In this document: one piece after another, positions 1 to 6,826 of the stretch
Layout: every line of letters starts with the position of its first letter
Numbering within the stretch: position 1 is the stretch's first letter
NCBI GenBank assembly: GCA_964461295.1
Contig: CAYWTX010000480.1
Span: forward strand, 1 to 9,780
Direction: 5' to 3'
Source: CAYWTX01 sp964461295
Lineage (GTDB): Bacteria; Planctomycetota; Phycisphaerae; SM23-33
Length of the DNA stretch: 9,780 nucleotides
Translations under genes and position numbers: made by a program
Notes under the pieces: generated by a model
What the model was told of the DNA's origin: nothing
Database searches by the model: none
Seen by the model: the letters and a program-made list of their open reading frames with translations, nothing else

Positions 1-1983
1 GACCTCACCGTCGACAAGAAGGGGGTGGTAAATGGCACCTATACAGGGGGTGTCCATCCATCCGCCGACGGCAAACCAACGTCCGTAAAACAGACCGTCC
101 TCGGATGCGTGACCAAACCGACGGTCATCCGGGAACCGCGACGGGCGATGGTCAGGATAGGGGCGGAGACCCATACGTTTCAACTGCTCGCGGATGGCGG
201 TTTGGACCCCTCGTTCAAGCCGGTCATGGTGCAGTTCGGCGGCCACGGGATGGGTTCTCCCATCACCGTGGAGAAAGCGACCGGGAGTCTTCGTGATGGC
301 ATTCTGAAGGTCGAGATGATCCCGCCGGCGGGCAAGTGGTGCAGGAAGGCGGTGTTGGAAGGCCGGGTGATCGATGACGAGATCTACGGGATCTCTCAGC
401 AGGTCCATGCTATCAAGCAAGCAGTAGGACGGCATTATTTCGATAGTAGAGGAATAGATGAGGTGGAGAGAAGAGGCGGGTTCCATGGCCGGCTGCAGTT
501 CCTGGATGAGGCGTATCCACAAGCCATGCCACTGGTTGGATCAAAGGACGAGGCCCCGAAAGAAGCACCGTATATCTGGGGAATTGTTAACGAGCGCCAT
601 AATTTCTCGGCACTCCATGAAATGGTCGGGCCAGTCAGATTGACCGTCGGGGACAGACCTGTGTACATCGAAGGGCAAACCGAGAAGTCTCTTCCTAAGT
701 GGGCGACGGCGACCTTGGGGATGGTCGCCCCCGCGGGAGATTCATCCCGGGGCGAAACGCTGCCGCAAGAGACCCCGGCCCCGCCCTTCCCGCCGATCGA
801 CAAGCTTCCCATCGTGGATCGGGTGGATCCGCTGGTGTGTCTGGACGGAACGCCGGTGAAGACGCGGGAAGACTGGGAGAAGAAACGCCGGCCCGAAATC
901 ATCAATCTGGCGCAGCACTACCTCTACGGCTCCTGTCCGCCGGAAGGTCTCCTGGCTGGCACGCCTCCTCCTTATGTTGTCGCGGTGGACAAGGACTCGC
1001 TGGCCGAACAGGGCGCCGTGAGGAAATGGATCGCAGTGCCTCTTGCGCCCAACGACCCGAACGCGGTCTTGCACTTCGAGTTGATCGTGCCTGCCGAAGG
1101 CAAAGGCCCTTTCCCGACTATCGCCGGGATCGGCAGGGATCCAATGAAAAAGGGCCAGAAACTCTCCGACATGGATCACGCCTGTGTTCGCCGCGGCTAT
1201 GTCGTTGCCGGTGTTGGTCTTCGATCGGGGTCGGGCCCCTCGTACAAGTACTACTTTCCGGAACATTCGGGCCCTTGGGTTCAAGGCGAGCCCTATACGC
1301 AGGGCGATAAACGCCTGTTGCATGCTTGGGGCGCGATGGCGGCGTGGGGCTGGCGTGCACGGCGGATGATTGACGCGCTGCGAACGCTGCCGGAAGTGGA
1401 CCCGGACAGGATTGTTGTGTCAGGCGGTTCACGTACAGGCATGTCGGCGGTGCTGTCGGCAGCGATCGACAAGCGGATCGCGATGGTCATTTGTTCGGAG
1501 GGCATCCATGAGTGGCGGCCGTTGGACGCCTCGAAGTATGGCGTAACCGCCACTGGAAAACCTCATGCGATGGACTGGTTTGCTCCCGTGCTCAGGGGTT
1601 TTCAGAAACAGAATCGTCTGGGTGCGTTGCCTGTGGGAGCATATTGTGTGCTGGCTGCCGTCGCTCCGCGTCCGGCGTTGGTCACCACAACGGAGTTCTT
1701 CAATACATGCATTTGTCCCAGCACGGATTCATATAGTGCTATAGAACAGGTCTTGCCCGTGTACCGGCTTCTGGGTGCGGACGTGGCAATGCCCGCGAAG
1801 GTGGAACTTGCCGGGCCCGGTGTACACGGCCGCGGGCCACTGCGCCTATATCTCGCCAGCGGAGGCCGTGGAGGTCATGGAGACGCGCCCACTCCGGTCC
1901 AGATGAACGCAATGATGGATTTTGTTGACGAATACCTGAAACCGAACGCGGGCAAGCAAGGGATTCGCAAGGATAAACCATGA
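1..1983 (+). CDS. CE15-like esterase (glucuronoyl/acetyl-xylan esterase type) with beta-rich N-terminal region, 5'-partial
   Basis: Probable extracytoplasmic carboxylic-ester hydrolase acting on polysaccharide decorations. The frame is open from base 1 (reads DLTVDKKG) into a GTG at 25; that GTG has no convincing ribosome site and sits inside a beta-strand pattern (VVNGTYTG), so the gene very likely begins upstream of the window. Numbering from the GTG, residues 1-240 are beta-rich with G-x-x-x-G strand motifs and no catalytic signature. Residues about 257-650 are an alpha/beta hydrolase resembling CE15: an entry segment DPLVCLDG with KTREDW, then YKYYFPEHSGPW, nucleophile motif GGSRTG (Ser469), Glu492 exactly 23 residues later as in canonical CE15, an APRP strand followed by Glu557, and GGH (His618). 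The Lys usual after SRxG is Met. The C-terminal part is paralogous to the gene at 6827-8131. The stop overlaps the next start (ATGA), suggesting translational coupling. The family is secure; the exact ester substrate is not known. Confidence 0.85.
   Translation, partial: DLTVDKKGVVNGTYTGGVHPSADGKPTSVKQTVLGCVTKPTVIREPRRAMVRIGAETHTFQLLADGGLDPSFKPVMVQFGGHGMGSPITVEKATGSLRDGILKVEMIPPAGKWCRKAVLEGRVIDDEIYGISQQVHAIKQAVGRHYFDSRGIDEVERRGGFHGRLQFLDEAYPQAMPLVGSKDEAPKEAPYIWGIVNERHNFSALHEMVGPVRLTVGDRPVYIEGQTEKSLPKWATATLGMVAPAGDSSRGETLPQETPAPPFPPIDKLPIVDRVDPLVCLDGTPVKTREDWEKKRRPEIINLAQHYLYGSCPPEGLLAGTPPPYVVAVDKDSLAEQGAVRKWIAVPLAPNDPNAVLHFELIVPAEGKGPFPTIAGIGRDPMKKGQKLSDMDHACVRRGYVVAGVGLRSGSGPSYKYYFPEHSGPWVQGEPYTQGDKRLLHAWGAMAAWGWRARRMIDALRTLPEVDPDRIVVSGGSRTGMSAVLSAAIDKRIAMVICSEGIHEWRPLDASKYGVTATGKPHAMDWFAPVLRGFQKQNRLGALPVGAYCVLAAVAPRPALVTTTEFFNTCICPSTDSYSAIEQVLPVYRLLGADVAMPAKVELAGPGVHGRGPLRLYLASGGRGGHGDAPTPVQMNAMMDFVDEYLKPNAGKQGIRKDKP
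1609..1740 (+). repeat. Direct repeat copy A (inside intact esterase)
   Basis: This 132-base segment of the first esterase gene recurs in the same orientation at 3879-4010 with about 80% identity, starting with a shared run CAGAATCGTCTGGGTGCGTTG and later sharing ACATGCATTTGT. Many differences fall at third codon positions, so it is a diverged gene duplication under past protein-level selection, not a recent mobile repeat. Confidence 0.8.
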
Positions 1984-4079
1984 CAACGTCACAGGTGGAC
2001 AGCATGAAGACGACCCGACAGCCCGGCGACAGAGCAAGGGCCGCGATGGGTTTTTTGCCGTGCGCAGTGGTCCTTACCGCCCTGTTCTTCGCGCCCGTTG
2101 GCGCGATCTTGGCGGCGCAGGATCCGGGCGTGACGACCAAGCCGGTCCGCGTCACGAAAGGCGATGGCCGCGGCGCCGGAACCTATACCCTCTGGCTGCC
2201 GCCGGCTGTACCTGTGCTGCGAGGTTTGGTCCTGTGCATCGACGCCCGAGAGGAATGGGGGGCGCTGAGATGGCGCCGCCTGGCTGGAGAGTGCCGTCTG
2301 GGTCTGCTTCTGGTCCAACCTAGCGTGCCGAGCATAGAAGATTGTGGCCGTTGGGCAAAAGACGGAGCGGCCTCGATCAAGGTGGCCCTGACCGAGATGG
2401 CGACAGACAAGCGGCGACCGGAACTCATCAACGTGCCGTGGATAACCCTAGGCTGGTCACGATTCGGCGCGATGGCGCATTACTTGGCCTGCCTTGCGCC
2501 TGAGCGTGTTGTGGCCGCCCTGCCCTTGGGTAGTTGTTTGGGCGACATCCTCACCGGGGTGCCTGAAGACGCAAACAGGTATGCATCCGGCGTCTTGACC
2601 CGTCCCGCTTTGGGTGTACCTTTGCTGCGGATATATGGCGATCGGGATTTGCATTTTCCCACGGAATGCCCGCCGCGACATCGGGCGGAACGGGCACAGG
2701 GAGGCCTGCGAACCCACCTGATCACTTTTGAGACCGAACACGGAGGAGGGGTGCATTGGCCGGTGTACGACGACCTGCCCGTGGTTTGGCTCCGCGAGGT
2801 CCTCGCCCTGCGCGTGCCCTTGAGCTGGGATCCCAAGGCTGGTCCGTGTCCGTTGCAGAAGGTTGACCCGGCCACCCAGGGCGTGATCGGTCTGCCCGAT
2901 TCCTCCCTGACCAAGCCGGGCCCCGGCGCACCCGCGGATTCATCATGGTTGCCGGGGCAGGTCTCGGCGAAACTCTGGGCCGAATGGCATCGCTTTGAAC
3001 GGGAACGCAACCAATGGTTGCCGCCGCCGGGGACGGGCGCGGAACCGGCCCCGCCCGCCGGACTGGCCGCTGGAGTCGCCGATCCCTACGACGCCGTTCA
3101 TCGCTGGGAACTGCGGAACGCGCTGGGGACTGCGGACAAACCCGCCTCGCTTGTCGTCTGGTCGCTCTGGCAGAAGGGCGCCTGCGTGGCAGCTCTGGGT
3201 CGGGGCTTGAGCCGCACCGCCCACTCGGTGGACGTTGCCAAGATGAAGTCTGCCCGGACAGGCATCGACGGCCGGTTGGCCATCGTCATCAATCCTGACC
3301 AGTGGCTGCCCGAGGACGGCAAGCAACTGCCGGCCGACTTGGCGATCCGGATCGCCAATCCTGCCGCCGGCGCCGGGGACTACGAAGGACGGATCGGCGG
3401 AAAGCCCCACAAGGGCGTGGTTGACTGCAGCGTGCTGCAGCGTCCGAACGGAGATCTGCGGCACCTGCTGCTGGAACTCGAGACGCCCGGGTCCCGCGAC
3501 TACCGTCGTCCGAGGGTGCGCTTCGGCCTGCGCGCGGGAGCCTGCGAGTGGGCATACATGGGCCACTTCAAGGGCCTGCGGTGCTTCGACCGCGTCGAGT
3601 CGCCGGTCTGCACCGTCACGAACGGCGTCTTCCGTGCGGAGTGCATCGGTGGTTGGTGCGACAAGGACGAGCGATGGCGGCTTTCTACCGAGGGCGTCAT
3701 CGTCGGGCGCCAGATCGGTGGTCGGTTTACCCTCAGTCGCATGCCGCCGGCCAACGCAGTGAACACCGCGGCTACCGTGCCCGCTCCACCAGCGCACACC
3801 GGATCGCTGGTCGGCACGGCCACCTACGAGTCTCCGGCCGCCGCCACCAGGCCCGCTCAGGTAATGTGTGTTCCACAGCAGAATCGTCTGGGTGCGTTGG
3901 CCGTGGGCGCCTACTGCGTGTTGGCCGCGGTCGCGCCGCGCCCGGCGTTGGGCATCACCACCGAGGTCCTTAACACATGCATTTGTGTCAGTACGGATTC
4001 CTGTAGCGCGGGCAACTGGCAATCGCCTGCAACCGGGCGTCGCGGTGCGGACGGCCGGAGAAACGGTCGAAGGTCATAG
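1980..4079 (+). CDS. Secreted multidomain alpha/beta hydrolase with beta-rich module, fused at its C-terminus to a CE15-esterase remnant
   Basis: The ATG at 1980 overlaps the previous stop. A second ATG at 2004, preceded by AGGTGGA at 1993-1999, gives a better signal peptide (basic stretch, then hydrophobic core around residues 24-44, AAQ cleavage region) and may be the true start. Residues about 60-280 look like an alpha/beta hydrolase of the PHB-depolymerase/feruloyl-esterase kind: nucleophile motif GWSRFG (Ser160), acid in YGDRD (Asp221 or Asp223), His254 or His259 in EHGGGVHW. A Pro/Gly/Ala-rich linker (about 310-365) leads to a beta-rich module (about 370-620) sharing a pattern of G-ending strands with the N-terminal part of the preceding gene. 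From about residue 633 the sequence abruptly becomes an esterase fragment (QNRLGAL, VAPRPAL, NTCIC, STDS) that lacks a nucleophile, followed by a basic, unstructured-looking tail. The frame is intact, so the first hydrolase may be functional; the tail probably is not. Substrate unknown. Confidence 0.75.
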   Translation: MTTSQVDSMKTTRQPGDRARAAMGFLPCAVVLTALFFAPVGAILAAQDPGVTTKPVRVTKGDGRGAGTYTLWLPPAVPVLRGLVLCIDAREEWGALRWRRLAGECRLGLLLVQPSVPSIEDCGRWAKDGAASIKVALTEMATDKRRPELINVPWITLGWSRFGAMAHYLACLAPERVVAALPLGSCLGDILTGVPEDANRYASGVLTRPALGVPLLRIYGDRDLHFPTECPPRHRAERAQGGLRTHLITFETEHGGGVHWPVYDDLPVVWLREVLALRVPLSWDPKAGPCPLQKVDPATQGVIGLPDSSLTKPGPGAPADSSWLPGQVSAKLWAEWHRFERERNQWLPPPGTGAEPAPPAGLAAGVADPYDAVHRWELRNALGTADKPASLVVWSLWQKGACVAALGRGLSRTAHSVDVAKMKSARTGIDGRLAIVINPDQWLPEDGKQLPADLAIRIANPAAGAGDYEGRIGGKPHKGVVDCSVLQRPNGDLRHLLLELETPGSRDYRRPRVRFGLRAGACEWAYMGHFKGLRCFDRVESPVCTVTNGVFRAECIGGWCDKDERWRLSTEGVIVGRQIGGRFTLSRMPPANAVNTAATVPAPPAHTGSLVGTATYESPAAATRPAQVMCVPQQNRLGALAVGAYCVLAAVAPRPALGITTEVLNTCICVSTDSCSAGNWQSPATGRRGADGRRNGRRS
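3870..4079 (+). pseudogene. Remnant of a CE15-like esterase C-terminal region, in frame with the end of the upstream gene
   Basis: Bases 3879-4010 match 1609-1740 of the first esterase gene at about 80% (26 mismatches in 132 by hand count); the encoded stretches agree in 37 of 44 residues. They include the APRP strand and the NTCIC and STDS motifs of the region between nucleophile and catalytic His. Similarity fades after 4010, although GGTGCGGAC (GAD) is still shared at the matching distance, and no catalytic His domain follows in this frame. The nucleophile-bearing part of the domain is absent. The simplest reading is a large internal deletion in a former full-length esterase domain, followed by decay or frameshift of its end. 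It is read through as the C-terminus of the hydrolase that starts at 1980. Confidence 0.7.
3879..4010 (+). repeat. Direct repeat copy B (esterase remnant)
   Basis: Partner of the segment at 1609-1740, offset 2270 bases, with no gap needed over 132 bases. It is more GC-rich at silent positions than copy A (for example CGCGCCGCGCCCG where A has CGCTCCGCGTCCG). It therefore probably diverged in place or came from a different paralogue, and was not copied recently. Confidence 0.8.
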
Positions 4080-4381
4080 GAACCGTGTCGAGACCACGAA
4101 TGGAAAGGTTAATCGCGATGAAACACGAGATCCCCGCCGCGGCGGCGGCATGCCTGTTCCTGTTCCTCTCGACTGCCTGGACCCAGGAGGCTCGCGGGAC
4201 GACTCCGGCGGCGCGCAGTGCACCAGCCCATAGCCCACCCCCAGCCATCCCCATCAGCGGCTGACAGGCCGGGGATGCGGGTTCCGTCCCGTGATGATTA
4301 CGAGGAGAACTGCCTTGACGGTGTTCGCGACAACCGACCCGCCAGAAGAAGAAGTGGACAACGATCATAGGAGAAAGAACA
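4080..4381 (+). other. Intergenic gap with decayed coding material
   Basis: These 302 bases separate the chimeric hydrolase from the DUF5703 gene. They hold a 48-codon frame with a signal-peptide look (4118-4264). The strong ribosome site AGGAG at 4369-4373 for the DUF5703 gene lies 8 bases before its ATG. I see no clear promoter, hairpin terminator or RNA gene. The rest gives no protein I recognise in any frame. Confidence 0.5.
4118..4264 (+). CDS. Small open frame (48 aa): orphan signal peptide, probable gene remnant
   Basis: ATG at 4118 is preceded by GGAAAGG (4102-4108), an acceptable ribosome site. The product begins MKHEIPAAAAACLFLFLS, a plausible secretion signal with one Lys, a hydrophobic core and STA or EARG as possible cleavage regions. 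It then has a Pro/Ala/Ser-rich stretch and stops at 4262-4264. Nothing beyond the signal and linker is present, so it looks like the 5' end of a secreted-protein gene whose body has been deleted. A genuine small secreted peptide is possible but less likely, given the esterase remnant just upstream. Confidence 0.35.
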   Translation: MKHEIPAAAAACLFLFLSTAWTQEARGTTPAARSAPAHSPPPAIPISG

Positions 4382-6757
4382 ATGCACACGATCCAGGCGA
4401 TCCGTGCCGGATGGGTCTTGCTTCTGTCCATCGCGGCGGTAGCGATGGGAGCTGAAGAGCCGGCCAAGCCGTACGCCAAGGCACAAAGGGAAAGACTGGG
4501 AATGAAGACCGAAGCCCCAGCAACCCCTCTTCAAGGCGATGACGGATTGGCCCACGCACGCGCTCAGCGTGTGGTGTGGACAGAAGCCGCGTCCGACGCC
4601 TCGGCGTCGATGCCGCTGGGTAACGGCGAGGTCGGCCTGAATGCCTGGATCGAGGCAAACGGGGACCTCTGCATGTACGTGGCGCGCACGGATGCCTTCA
4701 GCGAGATCTGCCGGTTGCTCAAAGTCGGTAAGGTACGGGTCCGGGTCGAGCCGAATCCTCTGGCGGCAGGGGGTCGCTTACGGCAGGAGCTTCGGCTGGT
4801 GGATGGATGCATGCAAGCGCAGTTGGGCGACGAGGAGAGGCGAGTGGACCTTGTTCTGTGGGCGGACCACCGCGAACCGATCGTGCATGTCACCGTCGAG
4901 GCTCGCACGCCGGTGCGCGTCGCCGTCAGTACCGAGCCTTGGCGCACTCGCCGCGTGCCCGTCGGTGATGCAAGCCTCGGCGACAGTGCTTGGACCATGC
5001 GAAAGGCCCCCAAGGGCACCGAAGGCGCCGAGGAACCCGATACCGTCCTTGAGGATGACCGTGATCGGCTGGCGTGGTGGCATCGCAACGAAACCTCGGT
5101 AGTCACGCAGACGCTCAGGCACCAGGGCTTGGGTGAACTGGTGGGAAAGGTTCCCGATCCGCTGCTGCACCGCACCTTTGGTGCGGTAGTGCGGGGCGAA
5201 GGACTGCGCCGCGCCGGCGCGCGGACCCTGACCACCGCCGCACCCCAAGCGCGCACCGGGATTGTGATTTGCACGCACGTGGCCCAGACGCCGACGGCTG
5301 ATGCCTGGCTGCGACAGGCGGAGGCGGTGCTCGCCGCGTCAGCGCCCGCGGCGCAGAGTGCTGACGGCACCGCCGCCTGGTGGCGCGCGTTCTGGCGGCG
5401 CAGCTACATCGTCGTTGAAGCCGCCGATCCGGCACAGCGCCCCCTGACGGCGGCGATCACCCGCGCCTGGTTCCTTCAACGCTGGGTGGCGGCCTGCGGC
5501 GGCCGCGGCCGGTATCCGATCAAGTTCAACGGCTCGCTTTTCACCGTCGAGTCCAAGCCCACCAACGGCCAGGACCTCGACGCCGACTACCGCATGTGGG
5601 GCGACTGCCACTGGTGGCAGAACTTGCGATTGCCCTACCATCCAATGTGCGCCAGCGGCGACGCCGAGCAGATGTTGCCGCTGTTCGATCTGTTCCGCGA
5701 CGTGCTGCCGGTCTGCCGCGAACGGGCTCGCATCTACTTCAAGGCCGAGGGAGTCTACTTCCCCGAGACCATGACGATTTTCGGTACGTATTCCAACGGC
5801 GACTACGGATGGCAACGCCATGGGTTGGAGCCTTCGGATCTGCGCTTCTGCCCGTGGTGGCGCTGGGCCTGGAACCAGGGGCCGGAGTTATTGGCGCTGA
5901 TGTTGGACTACCACGACTACACGGGGGATGCGGAGTTTGTCCGCGAACGGTTGGTGCCTATGGCGCGTGAGGTGTTGGCGTATTTCGACAGCCGCTTCCC
6001 GCGCACGGACCAGGGGCGCTTGCGGATCGCGCCGACGCAGGCGCTGGAGACCTACCGCAGCGGCGGGATCATCAATGACATGCCCAGCCTGGCCGGCCTC
6101 CACGCTGTGCTGCCGCGACTGCTGGCGCTGCCGGATGTCGCGGTGCCCGCCGACCTGCGGACCCGCTGGAAGACGCTGTACGGCATTCTTCCTCCGATCC
6201 CGGTGCGCGAGGTGGACGGGCAACGCGTGCTCGACGTGGCCGAGGTCTATCCCGCCAGGCGCGGCAATGCGGAGAACCCCGGCCTCTATGCCGTGTTTCC
6301 GTACCGACTCTTCACGATCGGAAAGCCAGATCTCGACGTTGCGCGGGCGACTTTCGCCCGCCGCCATTCCAAGGCCACGCAGGGGTGGCAACAAAGCGGG
6401 ATGCAGGCCGCTCTACTCGGCCTAGCGGGTGACGCCCGGGCGATTCTTACCGCCAACGTCGCCAACAGCCATCCCAAACACCGCTTCCCGGTGATGTGGG
6501 GTCCCAATTACGACTGGGTACCCGATCAGGACCACGGCAGCAACTTCCTGAGCACTCTGCAACTGATGGCGCTACAGTCCGAGGGCGGTCGCATCCATGT
6601 GCTGCCGGCTTGGCCCAAGGAATGGAATGTGCGTTTCCGGTTGCATGCGCCCGACCGGACGGTTGTTGAGGGGGAAGCGCACGACGGGGCGCTGGTCAAG
6701 GTGGTCGCCGTGCCGACCGAGCGACAGGCGGCCGTGGTGCGGCACTCGCCCCAGTAA
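4382..6757 (+). CDS. DUF5703 domain-containing six-hairpin glycosidase-like protein
   Basis: A 791-residue secreted protein, probably a glycoside hydrolase-like enzyme of the (alpha/alpha)6 superfamily related in layout to GH95. The start is supported by AGGAG at 4369-4373 and a signal peptide (hydrophobic 10-22, cleavage near AMG-A). Residues about 63-340 match the DUF5703 N-terminal beta domain as I know it: MPLGNGEVGLNAW, NGDL, ARTDAFSE, the KVGKVRVRVEPNP strand, EPIVHV, and STEPWR. Residues about 350-700 form the helical barrel, with NGSLFT, a DADYRMWGDCHWWQN segment, WWRWAWNQGPEL and GLYAVFPYRLF. The end (about 735-780) has LPAWPKEWNVRFRL and a beta-sandwich character typical of the family's tail. 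Catalytic residues cannot be assigned with certainty; Asp402 and Asp408, and Glu390, lie in the conserved aromatic region. It lies between esterase genes on the same strand, in keeping with polysaccharide breakdown. Family confident; substrate unknown. Confidence 0.88.
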   Translation: MHTIQAIRAGWVLLLSIAAVAMGAEEPAKPYAKAQRERLGMKTEAPATPLQGDDGLAHARAQRVVWTEAASDASASMPLGNGEVGLNAWIEANGDLCMYVARTDAFSEICRLLKVGKVRVRVEPNPLAAGGRLRQELRLVDGCMQAQLGDEERRVDLVLWADHREPIVHVTVEARTPVRVAVSTEPWRTRRVPVGDASLGDSAWTMRKAPKGTEGAEEPDTVLEDDRDRLAWWHRNETSVVTQTLRHQGLGELVGKVPDPLLHRTFGAVVRGEGLRRAGARTLTTAAPQARTGIVICTHVAQTPTADAWLRQAEAVLAASAPAAQSADGTAAWWRAFWRRSYIVVEAADPAQRPLTAAITRAWFLQRWVAACGGRGRYPIKFNGSLFTVESKPTNGQDLDADYRMWGDCHWWQNLRLPYHPMCASGDAEQMLPLFDLFRDVLPVCRERARIYFKAEGVYFPETMTIFGTYSNGDYGWQRHGLEPSDLRFCPWWRWAWNQGPELLALMLDYHDYTGDAEFVRERLVPMAREVLAYFDSRFPRTDQGRLRIAPTQALETYRSGGIINDMPSLAGLHAVLPRLLALPDVAVPADLRTRWKTLYGILPPIPVREVDGQRVLDVAEVYPARRGNAENPGLYAVFPYRLFTIGKPDLDVARATFARRHSKATQGWQQSGMQAALLGLAGDARAILTANVANSHPKHRFPVMWGPNYDWVPDQDHGSNFLSTLQLMALQSEGGRIHVLPAWPKEWNVRFRLHAPDRTVVEGEAHDGALVKVVAVPTERQAAVVRHSPQ

Positions 6758-6826
6758 CGGTTGCGGCAGCGGTCGTGTCGGTGACAGGGGCTGCGATGAA
6801 GACTGGAAACTGAACAAGGAGCCATC

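Noticed and set aside
2943..4022. Minus-strand open frame of 359 codons opposite the chimeric hydrolase.
   Set aside because: Its composition is dominated by Arg, Gly and Ala with no motifs; the plus-strand frame contains the signal peptide, hydrolase motifs and esterase fragment.
4011..4120. Possible continuation of the esterase remnant after a frameshift (a frame reading VEGHRN, reminiscent of the region before the catalytic His).
   Set aside because: Apart from the shared GGTGCGGAC, similarity is too weak by eye to claim; a nucleotide alignment with a full-length relative would be needed.
4294..4455. Open frame starting MITRRTAL, resembling the twin-arginine start of a Tat signal peptide.
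   Set aside because: It has no ribosome site, lacks a hydrophobic core after the arginines, and soon overlaps the start of the DUF5703 gene in another frame. Probably chance or at most a tiny relic.
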